64,000 bases of DNA. Origin: Hyphomicrobiaceae bacterium (GTDB taxonomy: Bacteria; Pseudomonadota; Alphaproteobacteria; Rhizobiales; Hyphomicrobiaceae). Position numbers and translations under genes: made by a program. The notes beneath the pieces are model-generated. The model did not search any database and was not told the DNA's origin. It saw only the letters and a program-made list of their open reading frames with translations. Below, piece after piece: positions 9,269 through 19,987 of the stretch. Where the stretch lies: positions 744,001-808,000 of the forward strand of contig JALHMB010000002.1 of NCBI GenBank assembly GCA_022844275.1, written 5' to 3'. Within the stretch, counting starts at the first letter, position 1. Each line of letters opens with the position of its first letter.

Positions 9269-9396
9269 GTCGCTTCCTCCGCACTACGTCCGGGCCAATT
9301 CGGCCTCTCACCAATGATACCCCATTGGCGCGCGACGGTAAGGCCTGTAACGGAGCGTTAGCGGAGCATTCGTTGGCGGGTGCGCCTATCGCTCGA

Positions 9397-11256
9397 TCAG
9401 CGTGGCGCGTACCACCACGTATCGACATTGAAGCCGAAGAGCGTCGGACGTGGGGCCGGCACGAGATAGGCCCAATGGCCGACCCACTGCCGCCGCGCAT
9501 GGAAGAGCGGGATCACGTAGTCGCCGGAGATGAGCGCGCGGTCGAGTGCGCGTACGCCGGCCTCGAAGTCCTCGCGTTCTTCGGCCTTCAGCAGCGCCTC
9601 GATCATGGCGTCAACGGCTGGGTTCTTCACACCGGGGTAGTTGAGCGAGCGTTCGATATCCGCGGCGCCGCTGCCCCAGCGGTTGACCTGCTCGTTGCCG
9701 GGAGAGAGCGACGCCGGCCAGTTCGCCTGGATCATATCGAAATCGAAAGTGCGAAGGCGTTCCTGGTACTGGGTGCTGTCCACCTGCCGGACGCGCACCT
9801 CGATACCGATCCGCTGGAGCGTGTTGGTGAAGCTCAGCATGAGGCGCTCCTGCGCCCGCGTTGCGGCGAGGATCTCGAAGCTAAGAGGTCGCCCGTCGGC
9901 GGCCTGCATGCGCCCGCGCTGGAGGGCAAATCCCGCCTCCTTGAGTAATGCGATGCCGCGCGAGAGGTTCTCGCGATTATGACCGGAGCCGTCGCTCACG
10001 GGGAGCTGCCAGGTTCCTTCCAGCACCTCCGGCTTGATCAGTTTAGCAAAGGGGGCGAGCAAGGCGCGCTCGCGCGTATCCGCCGGCCGGCCCGTCGACG
10101 CAAGAGCGGAGCGCTCGAAGTAGCTTTGCGTGCGCGTGAAGCCACCGTGGTAGAGATTGCTGTTGATCCACTCGAAGTCGAACATCTGGATCAGAGCTTG
10201 GCGCACGCGGAGGTCGCTAAATGGCCAGCGCCGCGTGTTGAAGGCAAAGGCTGCCATGCCCGCCGGCACGCCGACATCAAACTCGGCAATCTTTATGCGT
10301 CCATCGGCGACGGCGGGAAGTGCGCGGCCTTCGACCCACCGCGCCGGATCTTCCTCGGGTCTGAACGAGATCTGGCCGCTCTTGAAGGCCTCGAAGAGCG
10401 CGGTCGCATCGCGGTAGTAGTCGAAGCGTACCTCGTCGAAGTTGAAGCGTCCGCGATTGATCGGCAGGTCGCGTCCCCACCACTCGGGATTGCGCCGATA
10501 GGTGATGGTCCGGCCCGCCTCGAGCGATCCGATGACATAAGGCCCGCTGCCGATCGGGATGTCGAGCGACGTCTGCTCGAAGGTCTCGGCATCCAGACGA
10601 TGTTTGGGCAGAATGGGCATGAGCCCCAGCAGCAGAGGCGCTTCGCGGTTGCCGTAGCCCTCGAAGTCGAAGCGGATGGCGCCAGGTGGCAGGATCGTCA
10701 CCTTGGCGACCGTCCGATAGTGGGCCCGCATGTAGGGTGGGCCTTTGTCCTTGAGCTGCTCCCAGGAAAAGAGCACGTCCTCGGGCGTGATCGGCTGGCC
10801 GTCGGAGAAGCGCGCGCGCGCATCGATGTGAAAGGTGATGGAGCTGCGATCCGGCGGCACCTCGATGGACTTCGCCACGAGGCCATAGAGCGAAAAGGGC
10901 TCGTCGAGTGATCGCGCCAGCAGGCTTTCATAGATGTAGTCGCGCAGGCCAGCTGCGGCGACGCCACGGATGATGAAGGGCGTGAGACTATCGAACGTGC
11001 CGTGCTGGCCGAGCACGATGCGTCCGCCCTTGGGGGCGTCCGGATTGACATAGGGGAGATGCGGGAAGTCCGCCGGCAGCGCGGGCGTGCCATGCATGGC
11101 TATGCCGTGCCGAGGTTGCGCTCCCGCCGCGGCGCGATCGCTTACGAGCCCCGCGAACATCAGCGCGACGAGAAAGAGCGTACACGCCTCAGTCCATGCG
11201 CTGAGACGCGTCAAGCGTGCGGTATTGGCTCGACCTTCCGTTGCCCTCCAACCCAT
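9397..11256 (-). CDS. Periplasmic ABC substrate-binding protein, family 5 (peptide/oligopeptide type)
   Basis: SBP_bac_5 protein of about 619 residues, at the upper end for the family and similar in size to the YejA subgroup. An N-terminal hydrophobic segment (LFLVALMFAGLVS) acts as signal peptide. Diagnostic strings include YVNPDAPKGGRIVLGQHG, FDSLTPFIIRG and ITPEDVLFSWEQL. No permease or ATPase gene is adjacent, so it is an orphan binding protein here. The ATG at 11256 is used; a GTG at 11271 is possible. Confidence 0.88.
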   Translation of the reverse strand: MGWRATEGRANTARLTRLSAWTEACTLFLVALMFAGLVSDRAAAGAQPRHGIAMHGTPALPADFPHLPYVNPDAPKGGRIVLGQHGTFDSLTPFIIRGVAAAGLRDYIYESLLARSLDEPFSLYGLVAKSIEVPPDRSSITFHIDARARFSDGQPITPEDVLFSWEQLKDKGPPYMRAHYRTVAKVTILPPGAIRFDFEGYGNREAPLLLGLMPILPKHRLDAETFEQTSLDIPIGSGPYVIGSLEAGRTITYRRNPEWWGRDLPINRGRFNFDEVRFDYYRDATALFEAFKSGQISFRPEEDPARWVEGRALPAVADGRIKIAEFDVGVPAGMAAFAFNTRRWPFSDLRVRQALIQMFDFEWINSNLYHGGFTRTQSYFERSALASTGRPADTRERALLAPFAKLIKPEVLEGTWQLPVSDGSGHNRENLSRGIALLKEAGFALQRGRMQAADGRPLSFEILAATRAQERLMLSFTNTLQRIGIEVRVRQVDSTQYQERLRTFDFDMIQANWPASLSPGNEQVNRWGSGAADIERSLNYPGVKNPAVDAMIEALLKAEEREDFEAGVRALDRALISGDYVIPLFHARRQWVGHWAYLVPAPRPTLFGFNVDTWWYAPR

Positions 11257-11588
11257 GCGCGACGCATGCACGTCGATCGCGGCGGGATCAAGTCTGGCGG
11301 TCCTTCCGCCGCCCTTTCATTGGAATGGCTACAGTCTGCGAGAGCCCTGCGCGCTCGTGGCGCGCTCTCGCGTGGCCGGAACGCCACGGTTGGTCCATAT
11401 CGCCTGTGTACGATGAACCAAGCTCAACTCCAGGTCACGGGAATGCCGCATTCGGGCCCTTAGTGCCGGGGCAACGGCGGACAAAGACGCGGTGCCGAAG
11501 CGCCGCAGAATTTCGCGGGCCAGCGAGGCCCGAATTTCAAAGGGATGCCGGCCGTGCGGCCGCTTTGCAGGACGAGGGTTGGAGGACA
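11257..11588. other. Divergent intergenic region, binding protein / IalB-family gene
   Basis: 332 bases between two divergent starts. It must hold both promoters, but I see no clear operator or conserved box. A GGAGG at 11581-11585 is the ribosome-binding site of the IalB-family gene. Confidence 0.6.
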
Positions 11589-12446
11589 ATGATCGATACG
11601 ACTCGGGTTATCGGGTGGCTGTCCTGCGGCGCACGCGCCGTGACTGTTGCCGCCTGCGCGCTCGCACTCGCGACGGGCGTGGCGCTGGCGCAGCAGCCGC
11701 CGAAGAAGGATCAGAAGGATACGAAGGGTAAGGCCCCCCCCGCCGCTGCTGCAAAGCAGCCGGCGCAGGGCGGCGAAGCCGCCCAGAGCGCATGGGTCAA
11801 GCTCTGTGAGAAGGCGCCCATCGTGCTGCGTGACAAGGAGGGCAAGCCCTCGCGTGAGCAGCGGAATATCTGCCTCACGCACCACGAGCGTCTCGACGGC
11901 AATACCGGCATGGTTCTCGTGTCTGCCGCATTCCGTCAGGTCGAGGGCGAGGAAAAGCACCACATCATGATCATGGTGCCGCTTGGCATGGCCATCGGTC
12001 CGGGCCTGCGCGCGACGGTTTATAACGCCGAGCTTTGGGACAAGATCCAGAAGAACGAGAAGTTCGACGACACCAAGCTCGAGCCGGTGAAGTTCAACTA
12101 CACGCTCTGCCATCCAGCCGGCTGCACCGCCGAGATCGAGGCCAGCAAGCCGCTCGTCGATGGGCTCAGGGCCGGCGCCGGCCTCATGGTGCTCGCGATC
12201 AATGCCCAGGGACAGGTCGTGGCCTTCCCGATCCCGCTCACCGGCTTCAAAGAGGCCCTCGATGGCCAGCCGATCGACAACCAAAAGTACTCCGAGGCGC
12301 GCAAGGCCCTCATGATGCAGATCGCGCAGCGTCAGCAGCAGTTGGCGGAGGAAGCGCGCAAGCGTCAGGCTGAAGCCGCCGCGGCGGGCAAGGACGGAAA
12401 GGGCGCACCGCCAGCTGCCGCGGCGCCCCCGGCTCAGAAGAAGTAG
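11589..12446 (+). CDS. Invasion associated locus B (IalB) family protein
   Basis: A 285-residue exported protein. A signal peptide (about residues 1-34, ending VALAQQ) and a Pro/Ala/Lys-rich linker precede the IalB domain, recognised by WVKLCEKAP, ICLTHHERLD and the paired cysteines in CHPAGCTAEIE. The C-terminal 50 residues are a low-complexity Ala/Lys/Gln tail. IalB homologues are widespread in non-pathogenic Hyphomicrobiales; the name does not imply virulence. The start was chosen at the ATG behind GGAGG. Confidence 0.9.
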   Translation: MIDTTRVIGWLSCGARAVTVAACALALATGVALAQQPPKKDQKDTKGKAPPAAAAKQPAQGGEAAQSAWVKLCEKAPIVLRDKEGKPSREQRNICLTHHERLDGNTGMVLVSAAFRQVEGEEKHHIMIMVPLGMAIGPGLRATVYNAELWDKIQKNEKFDDTKLEPVKFNYTLCHPAGCTAEIEASKPLVDGLRAGAGLMVLAINAQGQVVAFPIPLTGFKEALDGQPIDNQKYSEARKALMMQIAQRQQQLAEEARKRQAEAAAAGKDGKGAPPAAAAPPAQKK

Positions 12447-12476
12447 GCGAGCTCGCGCACCGTCATTCGTGACATG

Positions 12477-12510
12477 AAAACCCCTCGCGCCGACTGGCGC
12501 GAGGGGTTTT
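12477..12510. terminator. Bidirectional rho-independent terminator
   Basis: A perfect 15-base inverted repeat (12477-12491 and 12496-12510) with a GACT loop. The arms begin with AAAA and end with TTTT, so it works on both strands, between the convergent IalB-family gene and ychF. Confidence 0.92.
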
Positions 12511-12548
12511 GATTTGGCGAGAAATTTCGCGTGGCGGGGAGAAATCGC

Positions 12549-13646
12549 TCAATTCGCGAAGCGGAAGTGCATTACGTCGCCGTCCTGGACGACGTACTCC
12601 TTGCCCTCGAGCCGCATCTTGCCGGCATCGCGGGATCCTGCCTCTCCTTTGAAGGCAACGTAATCAGCGTAAGCGATCGTCTCGGCGCGAATGAAGCCCT
12701 TCTCGAAGTCCGTATGGATGACGCCGGCAGATTGCGGCGCCTTGGTGCCGCGCTCGACCGTCCAGGCGCGCGCCTCCTTCGGTCCCACCGTGAAGAACGT
12801 CACGAGCCCCAACAGGTTGTAACCAGCGCGAATGAGGCGATTGAGGCCCGGCTCCTCGAGCCCCATCTCGGCAAGAAAGGCCTGTCGCTCGTCGGCGGCG
12901 AGGCCCGCAAGCTCCGCTTCGATCTTGGCGGAGATAATGACGACTGCCGCACCTTCGGCCTTGGCCTGCTCAGCGACGACCGCAGAGTATGCGTTGCCCG
13001 AGCCCGCCGAAGCCTCGTCGACATTGCAAACGTAGAGAACGGGCTTGGCGGTCAGGAGCTGCAGTGCGCGGAAAGCTGCTCGGTCCTCCTCGGGAACGAC
13101 AGCGGTGCGCGCAGGCTTTCCCTCACGCAGCGGTACCAGGGCAAGTTGCATGAGCGCAACCTGTGCGATAGCCTCCTTGTCGCCGCCCTTGGCCTTCTTC
13201 TCCACCGTGGCGAGGCGACGCTCCAGGCTCTCCATATCGGCGAGCATGAGCTCGGTCTCGACCACCTCGGCATCGGCCAGCGGATCGATCCGGTTGGCGA
13301 CGTGGGTGACATCGTCATCGTCGAAGCAGCGCAAGACGTAGGCGATGGCATCGACCTCGCGGATGTGCGCGAGAAACTTGTTGCCGAGCCCTTCGCCGCG
13401 CGAGGCACCCTTCACGAGGCCCGCGATGTCGACGAAGGTCAGCCGCGTCGGAATGGTCTCGGCGGACTTGGCGATGGCCGCAAGCTCATCGAGGCGCGTA
13501 TCCGGCACGCCCACCTCCCCGACGTTCGGCTCGATGGTGCAGAAAGGATAGTTCGCGGCTTCCGCTGCCGCCGTCTGCGTCAGTGCATTGAAAAGCGTGG
13601 ACTTGCCGACATTGGGCAAGCCGACGATACCGCATTTGAAGCCCAT
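12549..13646 (-). CDS. ychF: Redox-regulated ATPase YchF (Obg-like)
   Basis: Universally conserved P-loop protein of 365 residues that prefers ATP and binds ribosomes. G1 is GLPNVGKST at the N terminus, G3 [10 protein letters not shown], then the helical insertion, and a C-terminal TGS domain ending [11 protein letters not shown]. Its start lies 4 bases after the pth stop; it is the last gene of the rplY-pth-ychF operon. Confidence 0.96.
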   Translation of the reverse strand: MGFKCGIVGLPNVGKSTLFNALTQTAAAEAANYPFCTIEPNVGEVGVPDTRLDELAAIAKSAETIPTRLTFVDIAGLVKGASRGEGLGNKFLAHIREVDAIAYVLRCFDDDDVTHVANRIDPLADAEVVETELMLADMESLERRLATVEKKAKGGDKEAIAQVALMQLALVPLREGKPARTAVVPEEDRAAFRALQLLTAKPVLYVCNVDEASAGSGNAYSAVVAEQAKAEGAAVVIISAKIEAELAGLAADERQAFLAEMGLEEPGLNRLIRAGYNLLGLVTFFTVGPKEARAWTVERGTKAPQSAGVIHTDFEKGFIRAETIAYADYVAFKGEAGSRDAGKMRLEGKEYVVQDGDVMHFRFAN

Positions 13647-13650
13647 GAAT

Positions 13651-14403
13651 TCAGTCCTTGGATTCGTCTTTCGGACGGCGCTTGGCCAGCCAATTCTTCA
13701 GGTTGTCGGCCAAAGCCGTTGCTCGCTTCGCAGCCCGGTCCCCCGTTGGATGGGCCGCACGCCCAGCCCGCTGCTCGGCGGGCGCGCGATCCTCGGAGCT
13801 CCGCCGCGGCTTCGGCGGCTCTTTGTCGTCACCCTCACTGGCAAGCTGACGCGCGACGTCCGTGAGAAAACGGGCCGCATCGTCCGCCGCGAGGCGAGGC
13901 GCGGCATCGGCGATGGCATCGAGCAGCGGATCGAGCCAGACCTCATCGGCGCGGGCAAAGTCATGCAGTACCCAAGACTGGACGAGTTCCTTCGCGCCGG
14001 GATGGCCGATGCCGATGCGAACACGCGCATACTCGTTGTCGAGGTGGGCCGTGATCGAGCGCAGGCCATTGTGGCCGGCATTGCCGCCGCCCGATTTGAC
14101 CTTGAGCTTTCCCGGCAGAAGATCGAGCTCGTCATGGAAGACCACGATGTCGCTCGTCGCAAGCTTGAGGAAGCGCGCTGCCTCACCGACGGCGCGCCCG
14201 CTCTCGTTCATATAGGTATCGGGCTTGAGCAGCAGCACCTTGCTGCCGGCGATCTCGCCATCGGCCGCATGACCCTGGAAGCGCCGGCGCCAGGGACCAA
14301 ATCCGTGGCGCTCGGCGATCCGCTCGACGGCCATGAAGCCGACGTTGTGGCGATGTCGGGCGTATTTCGCCCCGGGATTCCCGAGACCGACGAAGAGCTT
14401 CAT
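13651..14403 (-). CDS. pth: Peptidyl-tRNA hydrolase
   Basis: Releases tRNA from prematurely dropped peptidyl-tRNA. The N terminus [11 protein letters not shown] and the catalytic His in HRHNVGF (near residue 20) are intact, with [17 protein letters not shown] and the [12 protein letters not shown] loop also present. At 250 residues it carries about 55 extra C-terminal residues, charged and disordered-looking (rich in Arg, Glu, Pro), as often seen in Hyphomicrobiales. Middle gene of the rplY-pth-ychF operon. Confidence 0.95.
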   Translation of the reverse strand: MKLFVGLGNPGAKYARHRHNVGFMAVERIAERHGFGPWRRRFQGHAADGEIAGSKVLLLKPDTYMNESGRAVGEAARFLKLATSDIVVFHDELDLLPGKLKVKSGGGNAGHNGLRSITAHLDNEYARVRIGIGHPGAKELVQSWVLHDFARADEVWLDPLLDAIADAAPRLAADDAARFLTDVARQLASEGDDKEPPKPRRSSEDRAPAEQRAGRAAHPTGDRAAKRATALADNLKNWLAKRRPKDESKD

Positions 14404-14441
14404 GGCTCACTCGCGTGCTGGCCGTCCCGGGGACGTACCGA

Positions 14442-15161
14442 CTATTTCTTGCCTTTCGGGGCAGCCTTGGCGGCAGATGCAGCCGCAGGTGGTGCGGCAC
14501 CTTTGGCAGCAGGTGTAGCCGCTGCCGGCGCGGCCTTGGCATCGCCCCCCGGAGCCGCAGCAGCAGCTGTCGGGGCATCGTCATCGTCCTTGCCACCTGT
14601 GCCGGCGATCGTCGCGATCGTGAAATCACGGTCGGAGATCGTCGGCTTGACGTCCTCCGGCAGCGCCACGGCCGAAATATGGATGGAGCGGCCGATGGCG
14701 AGGCCTGTCAGATCGATCTCGAAGTGATCCGGGATCTTGTCGGCCGGGCACCACACCTCGACTTCATGGCGCACGATGTTCAGCACGCCGCCCCGCTTGA
14801 GGCCGGGCGAGAGCGCCTCATTGATAAAGCGCACGGGAACGCCGACGCGGACACGGTTGTCCGATCCGATACGCTGGAAGTCGACATGCAGGGGGAAGTC
14901 CTTGACGGGGTCGAGTTGGACGTCCCGGGGGATCGCCTTAAGCTTGCGCCCATCGACGTCGATATCGAACACCGTGGAAAGGAAACGCCCCTTTTTGATG
15001 AGGATAAACAGATCGTTAGCATCGATCTGGATGGTATCAGCGTTTCCCTCGTCGCCGCCATAGACGACGCCGGGAACACTGCCGGTGCGCCGTACAGCAC
15101 GAGCGGCCCCCTTGCCGCCTGCTGCGCGCGCCGAAGCCTTGATCACGTTGGCCTGGGCCAT
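14442..15161 (-). CDS. rplY: 50S ribosomal protein L25/Ctc
   Basis: 5S rRNA-binding protein of the long Ctc type (239 residues): N-terminal L25 domain (VIKASARAAGGKGAARAVRR), central TL5-like beta domain (HEVEVWCPADKIPDHFEIDL), and an Ala/Pro/Lys-rich tail. I set the start at MAQANVI (15161), with GGAG 8-9 bases upstream, rather than the longer frame from 15224. First gene of the operon with pth and ychF, a conserved alphaproteobacterial arrangement. Confidence 0.94.
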   Translation of the reverse strand: MAQANVIKASARAAGGKGAARAVRRTGSVPGVVYGGDEGNADTIQIDANDLFILIKKGRFLSTVFDIDVDGRKLKAIPRDVQLDPVKDFPLHVDFQRIGSDNRVRVGVPVRFINEALSPGLKRGGVLNIVRHEVEVWCPADKIPDHFEIDLTGLAIGRSIHISAVALPEDVKPTISDRDFTIATIAGTGGKDDDDAPTAAAAAPGGDAKAAPAAATPAAKGAAPPAAASAAKAAPKGKK

Positions 15162-15634
15162 TTTGCAGTCTCCAAACAAAACCGGCCCCGACCAAGCATG
15201 ACCGAGGCGCTTGCTTATGCCCACCGGCCTCCAAGGGTGCCGCGCGGACTCTCAATCGTTGAGATGCGCCGCTTATAGCGATCCGGCAGCCGGAGCGCAA
15301 TCATGGCCAAGAGCCTGCCCAAGAGCTTGGCGGTGGAGCGACAATCGCGCTTCCCGGGGGTGAACAGCAGTCTTTTCGGGTGCTACGTGTGGCGCGACCG
15401 TGTGACACGGCCGGTGTTGACTTGCGGCCACGCCGTCCAGGAGTTCCTAACAGATCGTTCCTTTTTAACTTTCATTTGTCGCCGGTCGAACCCCTAATGA
15501 CCCCCATGAGGGTGAGTCGGCCTCCGAGCGAAGCAGGGCCGAGTACGAGTAGCTTCGAGCGGGTCGTGAGTGTGTATCAGTTTGCGCGTAGCGCAGAACG
15601 TCACATCAACTTGCGACTCCGAGCGGCAGAGCGA
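15162..15634. other. Divergent intergenic region, rplY / TolC-family gene
   Basis: About 470 bases that should carry the rplY operon promoter and the promoter of the outer-membrane gene. The TolC-family frame is open from 15380, so part of this stretch could be coding if the start is further upstream. Apart from that I see no recognisable gene or box. Confidence 0.5.
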
Positions 15635-17110
15635 ATGGCAGTGACCCTGAATTGTAAAAAGTCTTTGGCCCCGAAGTACCGGGCGAGCATGAGGGGGAGC
15701 CTAGCGGCAAGCCTGATTGCTGTCGGCTGCGTTGTCGCTGCCGTGCCTGCGCGGGCCGAGACCCTGCATCAAGCCCTCGCAGCCGCTTACAAATATAACC
15801 CTCAGATCGACGCCGAGCGCGCCCGCCTGCGCAGCACGGACGAAAATGTCTCCATCGCCAATTCGGGCTTCCGTCCGAACATCGGGGCCTCGGCGGACGT
15901 CACTCGTGACTGGCAGCGCACGCGCCCGCCGAGTGTCGGCGATGGCGGCAACACGTCCAAAGGCTACTCCGTCAGCCTGTCGCAACCGATCTTCAATGGC
16001 TTCCAGACCATAAACTCGGTCAACGTGGCCGAGGCGGGCGTTCGTGCGGGCCGTGAAACTCTGCGCGCCACCGAACAAAGCATCCTCTTCCAGGCGGTCA
16101 CGGCGTTCATGGATGTCATCCGTGATCAAGCCATCGTTCGTCTCCGCGAAAACAACGTCAACGTTCTGTCGCGCGAACTCCAAGCGACACGCGATCGCTT
16201 CGCGGTCGGCGAAGTGACGCGGACGGACGTGGCCCAGGCCGAAGCCCGCCGCGCCGCATCCATATCGGCGCTCGACGTTGCGCGCTCGAATCTCAAGATC
16301 AGCCGTGCAACCTTCGAGCGCGTCATCGGTCATCCGCCGTCCCGGCTCGTCGAGCCATCTCCCTACGCGCGCCTCCCAAGGTCGCAGGATGAGGCGATCG
16401 CTGTAGCGACCAGGGAGAGCCCGCAGGTGGTGGCTGCGCTCTATTCGGAGCAGGCAGCTCGCTTTACGGTCGATCGTATCTGGGGCGAGCTTCTGCCGTC
16501 AGTGACACTTGATGCCGGCTATTCCCAGCGCTTCGATCCGTCTCAATCAATCGATGAGCGCGAGGGTGCCTCCTTATCAGGACGCGTAAACATCCCGATT
16601 TACCAAGGCGGTGCCGTTCATGCTCGCGTGCGTCAAGCGAAGCACGATCACCTCGCGACACTTCAGGATATCGAGACAGCCCGCACGTCCGCTCGCGAGA
16701 GTGTGCTCTCCGCCTGGGCTCAGCTCACGGCATCACGCGCGCAGCTCGAGTCGGATCAGGCGGCAGTTACCGCGGCCCGTACAGCTTTGACCGGTGTTCG
16801 CGAAGAGCAGAAGGTTGGGCAGCGCACGATTCTCGACGTTCTAAACGCCGAACAGGAGTACTTGTCGAGCCAGGTTCAGCTTGAGACGACGCGTCGCAAC
16901 CTCGTCGTAAATTCCTACCTCGTCCTCCAGTCCGTCGGACGGCTCAGCTCCGAAAATCTGAGCCTGACGAAGCTCGTGTATGACCCCGACGTGCATTACA
17001 GTGACGTGCGCCGTAAGTGGTGGGGCATCAGCATCACGCACAGCGACGGGCGCCGAGAGGATCTCGATCTCTGGGAAAAGCAGGGCTCGAAGCATAAGTC
17101 GGCGAAGTAA
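15635..17110 (+). CDS. TolC family outer membrane channel protein
   Basis: Outer-membrane exit duct for type I secretion or RND pumps. The product (491 residues from this start) has a signal peptide (MRGSLAASLIAVGCVV, cleaved near ARAET), then two OEP repeats: NPQIDAERARLRSTDENVSIA and the YQGGAVHARVRQAKHD segment, each with the long coiled-coil helices. The exact start is uncertain: ATGs at 15635 and 15689 both precede the signal peptide. No pump gene is adjacent. Convergent with tyrC. Confidence 0.9.
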   Translation: MAVTLNCKKSLAPKYRASMRGSLAASLIAVGCVVAAVPARAETLHQALAAAYKYNPQIDAERARLRSTDENVSIANSGFRPNIGASADVTRDWQRTRPPSVGDGGNTSKGYSVSLSQPIFNGFQTINSVNVAEAGVRAGRETLRATEQSILFQAVTAFMDVIRDQAIVRLRENNVNVLSRELQATRDRFAVGEVTRTDVAQAEARRAASISALDVARSNLKISRATFERVIGHPPSRLVEPSPYARLPRSQDEAIAVATRESPQVVAALYSEQAARFTVDRIWGELLPSVTLDAGYSQRFDPSQSIDEREGASLSGRVNIPIYQGGAVHARVRQAKHDHLATLQDIETARTSARESVLSAWAQLTASRAQLESDQAAVTAARTALTGVREEQKVGQRTILDVLNAEQEYLSSQVQLETTRRNLVVNSYLVLQSVGRLSSENLSLTKLVYDPDVHYSDVRRKWWGISITHSDGRREDLDLWEKQGSKHKSAK

Positions 17111-17146
17111 TAGCGAACGCAACTTCGCCATTGCCAGTCACTGGCA
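17101..17146. terminator. Two small inverted repeats between convergent genes
   Basis: GGCGAAGT (17101-17108) pairs with ACTTCGCC (17122-17129), and TGCCAGT-C-ACTGGCA follows at 17132-17146. They sit between the convergent TolC-family and tyrC genes and may stop transcription from either side, although a strong T-run is lacking. Confidence 0.35.
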
Positions 17147-17150
17147 TCGA

Positions 17151-18092
17151 TCAATCAGCTTTTTTGACGCCGCCCGCCGCGGCTTGGTTCCGACCGAAGT
17201 TCGGCGCCGCCGTATCTTGTCCGGCCTGGATGATGTCGCGCCGGATGTGGCGGGCTTCCGTGATCATGCGGAAGATGGTTTCGCCGTCGCCGAAGCGCAT
17301 GGCGCGCTGAAGGTGCAGCAGATCCTCGGTGAACCGGCCGAGCATCTCGATCATGGCGGTCCGGTTGGTCAGGAATACATCTCGCCACATGGTCGGATCG
17401 GATGCCGCGATGCGCGTGAAATCGCGAAAACCGCCGGCCGAAAACTTGATCACCTCGCTCTCCGTGACGCGCTCGAGGTGGGCGGCCGTATTGACGATGT
17501 TGAAGGCAATGAGGTGCGGAACGTGGCTCGTGATCGCAAGCACCATGTCGTGGTGATCGGGGGCCATGATCTCGACATTGCTGCCAAGCGCCTGCCAGAA
17601 GGCCTTCAGGCTCTCGACAGCGGCGCTGTCGGCACCGGGTGGAGGCGTCAAAACGCACCAACGTCCATCGAACAGCTCGGCGAAGCCCGACTCTGGACCT
17701 GAGTGCTCTGTGCCGGCAATCGGGTGGCCGGGAATGAAATGAACACCCGCGGGCACATGCGGCGCGACGTCGGCAAGCACCGAGCCCTTCACTGAGCCGA
17801 CGTCCGTCAGGATGGCTCCTGGCTTCAGGCTCCCTGCGATTTCCGCTGCCACCGGTCCGCAAGCCCGCACAGGGACGCACAGGATGACGAGGTCCGACTC
17901 TTTCACCGCATCGGCCGAGTCGGCGTAAGCAGCATCCACGAGCCCGAGTCGCAGCGCCGTCGCCCGCGTCGCTTCGGTCTTAGCCGAGCCGACAATGCGC
18001 CGCGCAAGGCCGCCGCGCCGGATCGCGTGGCTGATCGAGGATCCGATCAGGCCGATACCGATCAGCGCGACTGTATCGAAGTGCTGGCTCAT
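17151..18092 (-). CDS. tyrC: Prephenate/arogenate dehydrogenase
   Basis: Tyrosine-pathway enzyme oxidatively decarboxylating prephenate or arogenate with NAD(P). The Rossmann motif GIGLIGSS is at the N terminus; [16 protein letters not shown] is the characteristic substrate-binding string, with the catalytic His in SHVPHLIAF. The start overlaps the hisC stop by four bases (ATGA), so the two are translationally coupled. Cyclohexadienyl specificity is possible. Confidence 0.92.
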   Translation of the reverse strand: MSQHFDTVALIGIGLIGSSISHAIRRGGLARRIVGSAKTEATRATALRLGLVDAAYADSADAVKESDLVILCVPVRACGPVAAEIAGSLKPGAILTDVGSVKGSVLADVAPHVPAGVHFIPGHPIAGTEHSGPESGFAELFDGRWCVLTPPPGADSAAVESLKAFWQALGSNVEIMAPDHHDMVLAITSHVPHLIAFNIVNTAAHLERVTESEVIKFSAGGFRDFTRIAASDPTMWRDVFLTNRTAMIEMLGRFTEDLLHLQRAMRFGDGETIFRMITEARHIRRDIIQAGQDTAAPNFGRNQAAAGGVKKAD

Positions 18093-19195
18093 CGCGGGCC
18101 GCCCTTCACGAATTCCGACAGGGTCGCGACGACGGCTTGATTGTCCGCCTCTGTGCCGATCGTCATGCGCAAGGCGTTCGGGAGACCGTAGCCTGCAACC
18201 CGACGCATGATGATGCCACGCTTCTTCAGGAACTCGTCAGCGGCCACTGCTGAGCGCGGCCCCTCCGCGTCGAAGTGAATGAGGATGAAGTTGCCGACGC
18301 TCGGCGTCACCTTGAGGCCGAGCTTGCCGATCTCCTCCGTTACCCAGGGCAGCCACCTGTCGTTGTGCGCTACGGAGCGCTCGATGTGTCCGGCGTCCTC
18401 GATGGCAGCGACGCCGGCAGCAATCGCGGCGGATGTGACGTTGAACGGTCCGCGAATGCGGTTGAGCACGTCAGCAATGCCCGCGGGGCAGTACGCCCAT
18501 CCCAGGCGCAACCCCGCAAGACCGTAGATCTTCGAGAATGTCCGCGTCATCACGGTGTTCTGCGTTGTCGCGACGAGCTCGATGCCGGCCTCGTAGTCAT
18601 TGCGGCGCACGTATTCGGCATAGGCCGAGTCGAGCACGAGCAGCGTGTCCGGCCGGAGCGCCGCGTGCAGGCGACGCACTTCGTCGAACGGAATATACGT
18701 CCCCGTGGGATTGTTGGGATTGGCGAGGAAGACGATCTTCGTATGCGGCGTCAAACGTGCGATGAGCGCGTCGACATCCGTGCGGTAGTCCTTCTCGGGC
18801 GCAATGACGGGCGTCGCACCATTGCCGAGCGTCACGATCTTGTAGACGAGGAAGCCGTGCTCGGTGAACAGTACCTCGTCGCCCGGACCGGCATAGGCGT
18901 GCGCCAGGAGATTCAACAGCTCGTCGGAGCCGGTGCCACAGACGATGTGCGCGGGATTGAGGCCATACGCCTTGCCGATGGCGTTGCGCAGCGCCGTCGC
19001 GGCACCGTCCGGATAGAGTGCCAGCTCGTGCGCGAGCGCCTGGTACGCGGCAACGGCTTTCGGACTCGCGCCGAGCGGCGTTTCGTTGGACGAGAGCTTG
19101 ATCGGCTTCAGACCACCCGGCACCGAGCTTTCGCCGGGAACATAGGCCTGAATGTCGAGGATGCCCGGCTTCGGCACGGGGGCATTGGCAGTCAT
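18089..19195 (-). CDS. hisC: Histidinol-phosphate / aromatic aminotransferase
   Basis: Class I/II PLP aminotransferase of 368 residues. The Schiff-base lysine is in [25 protein letters not shown] and [10 protein letters not shown] are family hallmarks. Coupling to tyrC suggests that in vivo it transaminates aromatic keto acids as well as, or instead of, imidazole acetol phosphate. I chose the ATG at 19195 with GGAG upstream; a start at 19231 would add 12 unconserved residues. Confidence 0.92.
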   Translation of the reverse strand: MTANAPVPKPGILDIQAYVPGESSVPGGLKPIKLSSNETPLGASPKAVAAYQALAHELALYPDGAATALRNAIGKAYGLNPAHIVCGTGSDELLNLLAHAYAGPGDEVLFTEHGFLVYKIVTLGNGATPVIAPEKDYRTDVDALIARLTPHTKIVFLANPNNPTGTYIPFDEVRRLHAALRPDTLLVLDSAYAEYVRRNDYEAGIELVATTQNTVMTRTFSKIYGLAGLRLGWAYCPAGIADVLNRIRGPFNVTSAAIAAGVAAIEDAGHIERSVAHNDRWLPWVTEEIGKLGLKVTPSVGNFILIHFDAEGPRSAVAADEFLKKRGIIMRRVAGYGLPNALRMTIGTEADNQAVVATLSEFVKGGPR

Positions 19196-19296
19196 GTCGC
19201 GCACTCCAGGAAGGGCCGGCGGGAGGCCCACCGCCGGGGCAGATACATAGTCGAGTGCCCAGAGGATGAAAACCGTAAAGCGGCCAAGGGCCCCGC

Positions 19297-19803
19297 TCAG
19301 CGGCCGGATGCCGGTGCCACAGTAAATGCCGCGCCGGTCACCGGATCGAGCCGTGGCGGCGGAACCTTGACGATCCGCTCGGCAGCGCCCTGGAAGTCGC
19401 CGGCCGTGGCGCGGCGCAGATCGGCCTCCTGCCCCTCGGGATAGGCGCCAACGACGGAGAGGTCACCGCTCATGTCGAGACGACAATGGCCGATGCCTGC
19501 CGGGATCAGGACGACATCCCCTGCGGTCACCTCGAGGTGAGGCCCATGGGTACCACCGAACTGGACGAGGGCCCGTCCCCTGGCTATGCCCAACACCTCG
19601 TGAGCCGTCGCGTGATAGTGCTGAAAGGGATAAATGCCGTTGATCCACGCATCGCCCCACCCATTCTTCGCAAAATGGCGGATGATGCGCTGCTCTGCTT
19701 CTCGGCCGGCGATATCGAGCGCCCCGCGATAGCAGACGAAGGCGAGCGCCGGGTTGTTGGGAATGAACCCGTCCGGCGCGAAATCGAGCCTCTCGATGTT
19801 CAT
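19297..19803 (-). CDS. Cupin-domain protein
   Basis: A 168-residue single-cupin protein similar to the YjlB type. Motif 1 is [15 protein letters not shown] with metal-ligand-like histidines and Glu; motif 2 is [14 protein letters not shown]. Function unknown. GGGAG 8 bases before the ATG at 19803 fixes the start. About 100 bases separate it from hisC, which is downstream on the same strand. Confidence 0.85.
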   Translation of the reverse strand: MNIERLDFAPDGFIPNNPALAFVCYRGALDIAGREAEQRIIRHFAKNGWGDAWINGIYPFQHYHATAHEVLGIARGRALVQFGGTHGPHLEVTAGDVVLIPAGIGHCRLDMSGDLSVVGAYPEGQEADLRRATAGDFQGAAERIVKVPPPRLDPVTGAAFTVAPASGR

Positions 19804-19987
19804 CGTGACAACTCCCGCGAGCGCTCTCTGTCGGCTAGATACTGGCAGGTATGCAACGCCAGGGCGAGGTTTCCTGTTCCGAGCGCACGTGCGAAGCCCC
19901 ATGGATGACAGCCACCCGGTTAGCTGATCTTATGCCGCCGCACGCCCCACCCTTGCCGTGCGGGCACTCACCCACTCATCGATAGAC

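Noticed and set aside
15303-15497. 64-codon plus-strand frame between rplY and the TolC-family gene
   Set aside because: No ribosome-binding site, no conserved-looking segment, and it overlaps the upstream part of another open frame.
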